From Gemmatimonadota bacterium (lineage in GTDB: Bacteria > Gemmatimonadota > Gemmatimonadetes > Longimicrobiales > Gaopeijiaceae): 64,000 nt of DNA. The stretch spans positions 1 through 64,000 of the forward strand of contig JAPPNN010000083.1 in assembly GCA_028873815.1 (NCBI GenBank), read 5' to 3'. The notes beneath the pieces are model-generated. The model made no database searches. It had not been told where the DNA came from and saw only the letters and a list, made by a program, of their open reading frames with translations. Position numbers and translations under genes: made by a program. The first letter of the stretch is position 1, and each line of letters starts with the position of its first letter. Below are positions 50,567 to 59,086 of the stretch, piece by piece.

Positions 50567-53134
50567 ATGCCCGCTGACATCAAGACCAGGTTCGGGAAAG
50601 CCAGAGGAACTCCCGAGCATTACTTCCGTGTTCAAATCAGCTTTGATGGCGGACGCGGATTTGCCGACGCTCTCGTGATGAAGCGGGATGACAGGGACGG
50701 GCCGGACAGGGACCATCGACCCTATCGTGTGGAATGGGCGGCGTCCCATGCGCTTGAGCGCGAGACTGAAACGGCCCTCAGCCGACTGCGGGAGAGGTTC
50801 TCCGCCAAACACACCAAGAACGAATTGCGGAAGTTCCTGAAAGGCATACCGCGTGATTACGTGCCGCCCGATGCAGAGGTTCCCATAGCCTTGGACGAGC
50901 GCATTGCCAAGGCACCGTTCCGGTTCGAAGGCCGCGATGGCCCTCCAGAACCGTGGGAGCAAGAAGCCGATGCCCGCGCGCTGCGCCGCGCTGGGATCGC
51001 ACGGATGCCGGAACTGTTCCGATGGGTACCGTGGTTCGGCGAGTTGGCCAAGAAGGTGCGGGAAGGCCGACGGGAAGGCCTCGTAGCGAGGGCGAAGGAG
51101 GTGGATTGGGTGGGAAGGCGTGCGGTGCTCGAACAAGGGGAGGAGAATGCCGACCCGCTGACGTTCTTCTACCACCTTGCGTCGATCGCGGGAGGCAAGA
51201 CAAGAAAGAGGGAAAAGATCTACTCAAGCGTCGCGAAGGTGTTTGAGATCGGGACCAACCTCGACTACGGCTCCGGCGATTGCTTCATCTTCCCGACTCC
51301 GCCCGGGCTCGCGGTGCTGTTCAACAACACCGGAGCAGACCCGCGCCTCTTTTGGGCGCTGTTCGAACAGGCGTGCGCCCTCGATGGCACATCCTACGAC
51401 GCCGTTAGCGCCGAAACCTTCGACAAGGTGTTGCAGGTCAGGGGAGTCGGCGTAGCGAAACTCACCCAAGTCCTCTTTCTGATCAATCCGAAAGCGTTTC
51501 TGCCCCTTGATGAAGCCGGCCTGTATACGCTGTTCAAGAAAACCCCAGCCGCGATCTCCTGGTCGGAGTACGTCGACGAAATGGACAGAATCCGCAACGT
51601 GTTCCCCGGCTGCCATCCGTACGAGCTAAACGTCATCGGTTACCTGTGGACGAGCGGACACCTGCCCCGCAAGGGTAATCGCTGGTATCAGGTCAGCGCG
51701 AGTGATGACGGGTGGCGGGATTTCCGAGACAACCACTGGATCCACCAAGGTGGGCTGGGAGACATCCACCGGCCTGGAGACGGCGAGGTGGTACCAGACC
51801 AGGGCTTTCAGTTTGACGAACCCGAACCCGGCGATGTCCTTCTAGTCCGGTCGGGGACGCGGGAGGGGCGCGGGATCGGGATCGTGCACCGCAACGATCA
51901 CGGCGAACAGCCACATCGGAACGGCCGGATACATGCGCTGTGGGTGAACAAGAAGCAGGCGCCCTTGGCCGCTAGAGTGCCGGTCCTTCCCTTTTCGAGA
52001 GCCGACCGCAGCACCTACAGAGCTTTCGCCAGGTCCGCCGCGTATTCGGAGACCCTTCGTATGTTGCAACCGCCGCCGCTGCCCCCATCCTCAGTGCATG
52101 CCCTCAACACCATCCTCTACGGCCCCCCCGGCACCGGCAAAACTTGGCACACGGTCACCTGCGCGGTCGCAATCATCGAAGGCCGAGAGGTGTCCGAGGT
52201 AGCGGCTGAGGAACGCCCCGACGTCAAACACCGATTCAAAGAGCACCGCGATGTAGGGCGGATTGAGATGGTGACGTTTCACCAGAACACCACCTACGAG
52301 GACTTCGTCGAAGGGATCAGGCCCGTCCTGGTAGGACCGCGTGAGCGCGACGCACAGCCTACGCCGGCACGCAGAGAAGGCGGCGAGGTCAAGTACGAGA
52401 TGTCCCGCGGGGTGTTCCGACGTATCGCCGAGCGAGCCGCAGACGACCCCGACACTCGCCATGTACTCATCATCGATGAGATCAACCGGGGCAACATCGC
52501 CCGCATCTTTGGCGAGTTGATCACGCTCATCGAGGACTCCAAGCGGATCGGCCAGCGCGACGAGGCCCGCGTGACGCTGCCTGGCTCGAAGACCGACTTC
52601 GCGGTGCCGGCGAACCTGTACGTCCTCGGGACCATGAACACTGCGGACCGGTCCATCGCACTGCTGGACACGGCATTGCGGCGGCGGTTCGTCTTCGAGG
52701 AGATGATGCCGGATCCGTCCCACTCCGGCGTCGCCTCGGATCTCGACGGTATCGACTGCGGGCGGCTCCTGAAAGCCATGAACCGGCGCATCGCCGTCCT
52801 CCTGGACCGGGAGCACCAGATCGGGCACACCTACTTCCTGCACATAGACACCCTCCCAGCGCTCGCCAGCACGTTCCAGAACCGCATCATGCCGTTGCTC
52901 CAGGAATACTTCTACGACGACTGGGAGAAGATCAGCGCAGTTCTGAACAACAACGGGTTTGTTGCGAAGTCGGATCCGCCAGAGGAACTGGTCCGCCTGG
53001 ATTTGGTGGATGCAGACCGGAGCGTGTACGACCTGGCGCCAGACGGCCACGACCGCTGGACCGCCGTGTCGGCGTATCGACGGATCTACGAGACGACGAA
53101 AACGGGCGGCGCCGACGAAGCTCAGGTCGACTGA
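50567..53134 (+). CDS. McrB-like AAA+ NTPase of a modification-dependent restriction system
   Basis: 855-aa protein from ATG with GAAGGA six bases upstream. The C-terminal third is the McrB motor: Walker A GPPGTGKTW at 519, TFHQNTTYEDFVEGIRP, Walker B VLIIDEINRGN at about 633, and the sensor NTADRSIALLD. The N-terminal 500 residues are unlike the short DUF3578 reader of E. coli McrB: a 180-residue opening domain, then a region with KVLQVRGVGVAKLTQVLFLINP that looks like a helix-hairpin-helix glycosylase-type fold, then VLLVRSGT...GIGIVHRND. That front end should read the modified or invading DNA. McrC follows two bases later. Confidence 0.88.
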   Translation: MPADIKTRFGKARGTPEHYFRVQISFDGGRGFADALVMKRDDRDGPDRDHRPYRVEWAASHALERETETALSRLRERFSAKHTKNELRKFLKGIPRDYVPPDAEVPIALDERIAKAPFRFEGRDGPPEPWEQEADARALRRAGIARMPELFRWVPWFGELAKKVREGRREGLVARAKEVDWVGRRAVLEQGEENADPLTFFYHLASIAGGKTRKREKIYSSVAKVFEIGTNLDYGSGDCFIFPTPPGLAVLFNNTGADPRLFWALFEQACALDGTSYDAVSAETFDKVLQVRGVGVAKLTQVLFLINPKAFLPLDEAGLYTLFKKTPAAISWSEYVDEMDRIRNVFPGCHPYELNVIGYLWTSGHLPRKGNRWYQVSASDDGWRDFRDNHWIHQGGLGDIHRPGDGEVVPDQGFQFDEPEPGDVLLVRSGTREGRGIGIVHRNDHGEQPHRNGRIHALWVNKKQAPLAARVPVLPFSRADRSTYRAFARSAAYSETLRMLQPPPLPPSSVHALNTILYGPPGTGKTWHTVTCAVAIIEGREVSEVAAEERPDVKHRFKEHRDVGRIEMVTFHQNTTYEDFVEGIRPVLVGPRERDAQPTPARREGGEVKYEMSRGVFRRIAERAADDPDTRHVLIIDEINRGNIARIFGELITLIEDSKRIGQRDEARVTLPGSKTDFAVPANLYVLGTMNTADRSIALLDTALRRRFVFEEMMPDPSHSGVASDLDGIDCGRLLKAMNRRIAVLLDREHQIGHTYFLHIDTLPALASTFQNRIMPLLQEYFYDDWEKISAVLNNNGFVAKSDPPEELVRLDLVDADRSVYDLAPDGHDRWTAVSAYRRIYETTKTGGADEAQVD

Positions 53135-53136
53135 CG

Positions 53137-54427
53137 GTGTCCGCCGTTGCGCTGGCCGGACATCCCCGCCGCACCTCGTCACGCACAGTGGTCGTCCGCG
53201 AGTACCAGCCGCTCACCGGGCTGCATGAGGACGACGAGCATGATCTGATGCGATTCGCCTTGGCGCAGCCCACCGACGAACAAGGCCAGCGGCCACCGGT
53301 CTTCGTGATGCGAAACCGCCGCCTTCATGCGCAGAACTACGTTGGGGTCATCGAAACGCGCCGGGGAACCGTAATCGAAGTCCTGCCGAAGATCGATCTG
53401 TCGCTCGGCACGGAAGAGGATACGCGACGTATCTTCCTGACGATGCTCCGGGATTGGCGCGGCCTCGGGCAGGCGCGGCTCGATGGCGCCAGCATCCGTG
53501 CAGTTCGCCGGTTCGACATGTTGGAGGCATTCGTCCATCTTTTTCTAGAGAGCGTCGTGCTGCTGACCCGGCGCGGCCTCGCCCGGACGTATCGGACGCG
53601 AGAGGCGAACCTGTCTCGGCTCCGGGGGCGGATCCTGTTCCCTCGGCACGTCCGCGAGAATCTCGTCGACCGCTCGCGGTTTTATGTCGGTTATGACGAG
53701 TTCACCGCGAACCGGCCCGCGAACCGGCTGATTCACCTTGCGCTGCGGCGGCTGGCGGCGGTCGTGCGTCATCCTGCGAATCGGCAGCGGGTTCACCAGT
53801 TACGGATCATCTTCTCGGATGTGCCCACACCGGCGAAACCTCGACGACGACTGGGCGCGGCATCGCGTGGACCGTTCGATGCGGCACTACGACGCCGTGA
53901 TGCCGTGGGTTGGGTTGTTCCTGTTCGGCCACGGCCTCGCCACCTTCGCCGGCCCGCACGTCAGCCGTGCCCTCTTGTTTCCGATGGAACAGGTGTTCGA
54001 GGACTTCGTCACCGCCGCTGTCCGCCGACACCAGCAGCACTTCCTTGTACGCGCGCAAAGCCCCATGCGGAATTTGGCGATGGACGCTGCGGATAAACCC
54101 GCGTTCCGGCTGAAGCCGGATATCGCCCTGATGGAGCGAGGGCAGGTCCGATCCATTCTGGATGCGAAGTGGAAGCACCTCAACTCAAGCGCGCGGAACT
54201 ATGGCGTGAGCCAAGATGATGCGTACCAGCTCTTTGCGTATGGGAGGATGTACGGCGTACGACACGTGGTTCTCGTGTACCCAAGAACGGCAGGGTTTCG
54301 CGAGCCGGTCCGGTTCAGGTTCGCCGGGGATCATAATCTGGAGATGGATTGCTTCCCGTTCGACGTGTCCGATGCGGCAGGGAGTGTCCACGCAATAACG
54401 CGGACGATTGCCGACCCGCGACGATGA
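53137..54427 (+). pseudogene. McrC-like nuclease gene with a one-base frameshift
   Basis: Reads as McrC from a GTG (RFALAQPTDEQGQRPPVFVM, NYVGVIETRRGTVIEVLPKI, LRGRILFPRHVRENL) to about 53835, then the family continues in another frame (NLDDDWARHRVDRSMRHYDAV, then the nuclease core KPDIALMERG...ILDAKWK). Dropping one a from the aaa at 53836-53838 restores a 429-aa McrC with an intact PD-DxK site. The break may be a true mutation that disarms the system, or a read error. The two pieces alone would not make an active nuclease. Confidence 0.82.
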
Positions 54428-54568
54428 GGTCGGAGCTTGCGGTGGCCTGTGACGGGCAGGCTGGGGGCACCAGTTACACTGAACGTCCGAGAGCGGTATC
54501 CGACAACTTCGGCGACGGCAAATCACCCGCTCCGATTCCCGCTGTTCGAGCACGGTTTTCCCGCTCTC

Positions 54569-54658
54569 GCGGCACGGTCCAGCAGGGTCCAGTGCAACGG
54601 CAGGAAACGCAGATCGTGCAGCCCTGTAATCAGTTAGCCGATTTCCTGCCGGGATTCA
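54569..54658 (+). repeat. 90-bp terminal repeat, outer element copy
   Basis: Same orientation as 41629-41718. Its 10-bp inverted repeat (54598-54607 with 54642-54651) keeps the 34-base spacing and has matching changes in both arms. It lies 15 bp from the right core. The bases 54534-54549 (gattcccgctgttcg) also recur at the left end near 29270. Confidence 0.85.
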
Positions 54659-54673
54659 GGCTCTTACCATTCC

Positions 54674-54685
54674 GCCGTGGTGGCA
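54674..54685 (+). other. Right attachment junction of the outer element (12-bp core)
   Basis: Second copy of gccgtggtggca. The rRNA methyltransferase frame resumes here (P-W-W-Q-I-E-I-A-R-R). See 29186-29197. Confidence 0.85.
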
Positions 54686-55001
54686 GATCGAGATCGCGCG
54701 GCGCTTGCGCCGTACCGACTTCGATCCCCCTCCGAGCGTCGACGCCGTCGCGCTCTGGCTCGCGCGCCGCCCGAGACCGCTCGTGGATCGCTCCCAGGCC
54801 GCGGATTACCGGCGCTTCATCCGCAGTTGCTTCGGCCGCGCCGGCGGCTCGATCCGGCGGTGCCTGCGATCCGAATTCACGCGAACCCAGATCCACCGCC
54901 TGGGCCGGGATCTCCGGTTCGATCCTTCCGGACCACCCGGCGACCTCACCTTCGACCAGTGGCTCGCACTGTTCCGTTTCCGGAGTCTCACCCGATCGTA
55001 G
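54686..55001 (+). pseudogene. 3' part of the Erm/KsgA-type rRNA adenine methyltransferase
   Basis: Completes the gene begun at 28722. After the core it reads IEIARRLRRTDFDPPPSVDA, then VALWLARRPRPLVDRSQAADYRRFI and a helical C-terminal domain to the stop at 55001. RRTDFxPPPSVDAxLL-type strings are typical of the end of the catalytic domain in this enzyme family. It has no start codon or promoter of its own in the expected place. Confidence 0.9.
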
Positions 55002-55072
55002 GCGTCGATGCGGGAAGAGGAGAAGCACCCCTGCTCCGGACACGTTGGGGAGGATACGGTGGTACAGCTATC

Positions 55073-55249
55073 ATGACAGGCATGAAAACGACCAGCGATA
55101 TCCCGGGTAAACACGAAGCATGGCTGCGCTCATGGCTCGATGCCGCCGATGAAGCGGTCAGGCAGGCGCCCGCGGGCCGTTCGGCGAGGGAAGAGTTGGC
55201 CGCCGACCGAAACCGGCTGGAGCCAGTGATTCACAGGAGTGCGCGATGA
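55073..55249 (+). CDS. Possible 58-aa protein coupled to the S9 peptidase
   Basis: Short hydrophilic frame, MTGMKTTSDIPGKHEAWLRS, Ala/Arg/Glu-rich helix after that, ending VIHRSAR. Its stop overlaps the next start (ATGA), which favours real translation, but the ribosome site before ATG 55073 is weak. Not recognised. Confidence 0.4.
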   Translation: MTGMKTTSDIPGKHEAWLRSWLDAADEAVRQAPAGRSAREELAADRNRLEPVIHRSAR

Positions 55250-58092
55250 CTTGGACCCTCGCCTCCCGTTTCCGGACGTTTGCGACGCTCGCCGCGCTTG
55301 GCGGGCTCGCGTTCGGCCTTCCGTCCTCCGCTTCCTCGCAGGAGCGACCGCTCGTCACGCCGGACGACTATGGCCGCTGGGAGCGGCTTGGGGGTGTCGA
55401 GTTCTCGCCACTCGGTGACTGGATCGCCTACGAGGTCTCGCGGGTGGACGAGACGTCGGAACTCCGCGTGCGCAGGATCGAAGAGGACTCCGCTCGCGTC
55501 TTCCCGTGGGGGTCGGAGCCGCGGTTCTCCCCCGACGGGCGGTGGCTGGCCTGGACCATCGGGCTGCCGCCGGAGGAGCGGGAGCGGCTGGCGGAGAGCG
55601 ACGAGCCGGTGCGCGAGAAGGCCTCGGTGATGGATCTGGAGACCGGGGAAATCCGCGAGTTCGACGCGGTTTCCGAGGGGCGCTTCGACGCCTCCGGGCG
55701 GTACGTGGCGCTGCGCGGCTATTCGCCGGAAGAGCCGTCGGGCAAGGGCGCCGACCTCCGCATCGTCACGCTGGCGACAGGGGTGGAGACCTCCTTCGGG
55801 AACGTGAGCGAGATGGCCTGGAGCCAGGGCGGATCTCTTCTGGCGCTCGCCATCGCGACGGGCGCCGATGTGGGCAACGGCGTGCAGGTGTACGACGCCG
55901 ATGCCGGGATCCTGCGCTCGGCCGACGCTTCCGGTTCGTCCTACCGGAGCCTCCGCTGGCGCGACGACTCCGCGGATCTGGCCGCCCTCCGCTCGCGCGA
56001 CGCGGCTTCCGCGGACGGGGCCGCCTACGACGTCCTGGCGTGGCGCGGTCTGGACCGCGGCGTCGAGACGATGGTCCTCGGCGCGGACGCGGCCGGGATC
56101 CCGGACACGCTCGAGGCGGTCCGGCACCGCGCCCCGGCGTGGTCGGACGACGGCCGCATGATCTCCCTGGGGCTCCGGCCGACCGAGCCGGAAGTGGGGG
56201 ATGATGCCGATGAGGGGACGGATGAGGAGCCGGGGGACGACGACCCGGAGGACGAGGATCCGGAAGGTGAGGACGCCCCGGGCGCCGACGCCGAACCCGA
56301 CCTTCCCGGCCTGCAGATCTGGCACACGAGCGACGTCCGCCTCTTCCCGGAGCAGCGGGTCTCGGAGAACCGCGACGCCGCGCGGTCGCTGCTCGCCGTC
56401 TGGCACCTCGACGACGACCGCGCGGTCGTCGTCGGGTCCGACCTCATGGGCGGGACCCAACTCCTGGAAGGCTGGGAGTACGCGCTGGAGGACATCAGCG
56501 AGCCCTACCCGTGGGGCGCGATGTTCGGCCGTCCGTACCACGACGTGTGGGCGGTCGACGCGGACACCGGCGAGCGCCGCCGGATCCTGACCCGCGTGCG
56601 CTACGAATGGCCGAGCGCGGGTGGCGACTGGCTGCTCTCGTGGGACGGCTCCGCCTACCACAGCCTCCACATCGCCACGGGCGAACGGCATGACATGACG
56701 TCGGCCCTGGCCGCAGAATTCGCGGACACCGGCTACGACACGCCCACCGACGTCATCCCTCCGCACAACTTCGGTCCCGGCGGCTGGCTCGACGGGGACG
56801 GCGCGGTCCTGCTCTACGACGAGCACGACATCTGGCGCGTCGCGCCCGATGGCTCCGGAGGCGAGCGGCTGACGCGCGGCGCGGAGGCGGGGATCGTCCA
56901 CCGTCTGACCCGCGTCACCGGTGACGCCGAGCCCGGCATCGACCCGGATTCGCGCCCCTACCTGTCCCTCCACAACGACGGGACGGAGCAGCGCGGCTAC
57001 GCCCGCTTCACCGACGGCTGGGCCGGCGCGAGCGACGGGGACGTGGCCGAGACCCTGATCCTGGAGGACGCGCGCCTGGCTGGCCTCACCCGCGCCGACA
57101 GCGCCGATGTTCTCCTCTACCGCTCGGAGCGCTTCGACGACCCGCCGGATTACTTCGTCGCCGGCCCGGACCTCGCCGACCCCGCCCGCGTGACCGCGAT
57201 CAACCCCTTCATCGACGAGGTGGCGTGGGGCCGGGCGGAACTCGTCGACTTCACGAGCGAGTCGGGCCGCGACCTCCAGTTCGTCCTCCTCCTCCCCGCG
57301 AACTACGAGGAGGGCAGAGCGGTCCCCACGATCGTGTACACGTACGAGATCCTCTCGCCGCAGATGCACTTCTTCCGAGTGCCCAGCGAGCGGGACTACT
57401 ACAACTACACGGCCTGGACCCAGCACGGGTATGCGGTGCTGCTGCCGGACATCGTGTACCGGGCGCGGGATCCGGGCGTGAGCGCGCTGGAGTCCGTGCG
57501 CGCGGCGGTGGCCAAGGCCGTCGAGATGGGGGTGACGGACCCGGACGCGGTCGGCCTCATCGGGCACTCGTGGGGCGGCTACCAGGCGACGTTCCTGCCC
57601 ACGCGGACCGACATCTTCGCGGCCTCCGTGGCCGGGGCGCCGCTCACCGACTTCGTGAGCTTCATGGGCCAGCTGCACTGGAACCCGGGCATCGCCGAAC
57701 TGAGCCACTGGGAGACCGGCCAGGCCCGCATGGAGGTGCCGTTCTGGGAGGACCCGGAGGCGCACCGCCGGAATTCGCCCATCCACGAGGTGCACCACAT
57801 GGAGACGCCGCTGCTGATGGCGTTCGGCAATGAGGACGGCGTGGTGGACTGGGACCAGGGGACGGAGTTCTTCAACTTCGCCCGCCGCGCCGAGAAACAG
57901 ATGGTGCTCCTCGTCTATGAGGGGGAGGACCACGGGTTCCGCGAGGAGGCGAACCAGAAGGACTACCACCGGCGCATCCTCGAGTGGTTCGGGCACTACC
58001 TGAAGGGCGAGCCCGCCCCCGCGTGGATTACGGGAGGGGTGGCGCTCGACGCGCTGGAGGAGGAAAAGAAGCGCGTGGCCGGGAAGCCGTGA
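55246..58092 (+). CDS. Secreted S9 family (prolyl oligopeptidase-type) peptidase
   Basis: 948-aa serine peptidase with a signal peptide (ATLAALGGLAFGLPSSASS). An N-terminal beta-propeller of WD40-like PD repeats is followed by the alpha/beta-hydrolase domain. The catalytic triad is visible: S775 in GHSWGGY, D864 in NEDGVVDW and H896 in EDHGFREE. An unusual stretch around residues 315-350 is almost entirely Asp/Glu/Gly/Pro (DEGTDEEPGDDDPEDEDPEG), an acidic loop between propeller blades. It probably degrades peptides in the periplasm or outside. The stop overlaps the next GTG. Confidence 0.92.
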   Translation: MTWTLASRFRTFATLAALGGLAFGLPSSASSQERPLVTPDDYGRWERLGGVEFSPLGDWIAYEVSRVDETSELRVRRIEEDSARVFPWGSEPRFSPDGRWLAWTIGLPPEERERLAESDEPVREKASVMDLETGEIREFDAVSEGRFDASGRYVALRGYSPEEPSGKGADLRIVTLATGVETSFGNVSEMAWSQGGSLLALAIATGADVGNGVQVYDADAGILRSADASGSSYRSLRWRDDSADLAALRSRDAASADGAAYDVLAWRGLDRGVETMVLGADAAGIPDTLEAVRHRAPAWSDDGRMISLGLRPTEPEVGDDADEGTDEEPGDDDPEDEDPEGEDAPGADAEPDLPGLQIWHTSDVRLFPEQRVSENRDAARSLLAVWHLDDDRAVVVGSDLMGGTQLLEGWEYALEDISEPYPWGAMFGRPYHDVWAVDADTGERRRILTRVRYEWPSAGGDWLLSWDGSAYHSLHIATGERHDMTSALAAEFADTGYDTPTDVIPPHNFGPGGWLDGDGAVLLYDEHDIWRVAPDGSGGERLTRGAEAGIVHRLTRVTGDAEPGIDPDSRPYLSLHNDGTEQRGYARFTDGWAGASDGDVAETLILEDARLAGLTRADSADVLLYRSERFDDPPDYFVAGPDLADPARVTAINPFIDEVAWGRAELVDFTSESGRDLQFVLLLPANYEEGRAVPTIVYTYEILSPQMHFFRVPSERDYYNYTAWTQHGYAVLLPDIVYRARDPGVSALESVRAAVAKAVEMGVTDPDAVGLIGHSWGGYQATFLPTRTDIFAASVAGAPLTDFVSFMGQLHWNPGIAELSHWETGQARMEVPFWEDPEAHRRNSPIHEVHHMETPLLMAFGNEDGVVDWDQGTEFFNFARRAEKQMVLLVYEGEDHGFREEANQKDYHRRILEWFGHYLKGEPAPAWITGGVALDALEEEKKRVAGKP

Positions 58093-59060
58093 CGCCCGCC
58101 GGGGCGCGCACCTGCCCGAACTGCGGGCGCGACCGGCCGGAGAGCTTCTGCGCCCACTGCGGGCAGAGCGACCGGGACTACGCCCGCGCGCTCTGGTCCG
58201 TCGCGGGCGAGTTTGTGCGCGAGACGTTCGAGGTGGATTCCAGGCTCTTTCGCACGTTGAAGCTTCTCATGTTCCGGCCCGGAAGCCTTACCAGGGAGTT
58301 CTCCCGCAACCGCCGCGCCGGCTTCGTGTCGCCGGTCAGGCTCTACATCTTCGCCAGCTTCGTCTTCTTCCTCCTGCTGTCGCTGCGGGGAGACTTCGGT
58401 GCTGCGGGCGCACTGAACCTGAACGAAGAAAATGTCGGGAGCAGCCTGACCGGCGAGCAGCCGGAAGACGCCACGGCCCAGCCCCCGACGGAAGAGCACC
58501 TCGAGGCCTTCAGGGCGGCACTGCCCCCGGAGCAGCGCAGGAAGGCCGACGACATTCTTGCCCGGCCGGAAGGCAATGTCGCAAGGCAGATCCTTGTTGG
58601 CGTGGCCTCGCGAGGCGGCGTCGCTGAGGCGGGGTGGGCCGACAGGTTCCTGCTGCTCTCGGGGATCGACATGCTTCACGATCCGTCGGTCATCCCACGC
58701 CGTCTCCTCTCGAACATGCCGATCGCGATGTTCTGCCTGCTCCCGTTCCTCGGGCTCATCCTCGCCGTCTTCCATTTTCGGAGAAAGCGCTTCTACGTGG
58801 AGCATCTGGTATTCGCCATCCACATCCAGACCTTCACGTTTCTCATCTACTCGGTCGCGCTTCTGCTCCCCGAATCGGGGCCGGGCTTATGGGTCCGCGT
58901 GAGCTGCCTGCTGGTTCCGTATCCCTACTTCGTCATTGCCCTCCGACGCTACTACGAGAACGGCTGGGTAATGTCGGTGGCGAAGTCGGTCGGCGCGTAC
59001 GTGCTCTACTCGCTGGCGCTGATCCCCGCGTTCATTCTCTCGGTGTTCGTGACCGGCTAG
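58089..59060 (+). CDS. DUF3667-type membrane protein with N-terminal zinc ribbon
   Basis: 323-aa protein. A zinc ribbon at the start (CPNCGRDRPESFCAHCGQ) is followed by DYARALWSVAGEFVRETFEVDSRLFRTLKLLMFRPG, the hallmark of DUF3667, and then helices at about 85-105, 205-225, 245-265, 270-290 and 305-323. The function is unknown. It starts at a GTG overlapping the peptidase stop (GTGA), so the two are co-translated. Confidence 0.88.
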   Translation: MTPAGARTCPNCGRDRPESFCAHCGQSDRDYARALWSVAGEFVRETFEVDSRLFRTLKLLMFRPGSLTREFSRNRRAGFVSPVRLYIFASFVFFLLLSLRGDFGAAGALNLNEENVGSSLTGEQPEDATAQPPTEEHLEAFRAALPPEQRRKADDILARPEGNVARQILVGVASRGGVAEAGWADRFLLLSGIDMLHDPSVIPRRLLSNMPIAMFCLLPFLGLILAVFHFRRKRFYVEHLVFAIHIQTFTFLIYSVALLLPESGPGLWVRVSCLLVPYPYFVIALRRYYENGWVMSVAKSVGAYVLYSLALIPAFILSVFVTG

Positions 59061-59086
59061 CTCCGCTTCGCCGGCGTAGGCGACAT

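Larger units (their letters stand above)
29198..54685. mobile_element. Outer integrative and mobilizable element, about 25.5 kb
   Basis: Bounded by the 12-bp repeat in the broken rRNA methyltransferase gene. The left end carries an integrase reading outward; the right end carries a 90-bp repeat shared with the inner element. Genes of its own are integrase, MobC, an interrupted relaxase and a defence cargo (43397-54427). It contains the inner element 31109-41742; without that it would be about 14.9 kb. No type IV secretion genes are present, so transfer would need a helper. Confidence 0.88.

Noticed and set aside
53738..54427. Second half of McrC as a separate gene
   Set aside because: Its first 30 residues are out of frame with the family and the rest continues the upstream McrC without a gap, so a frameshift is the simpler reading.
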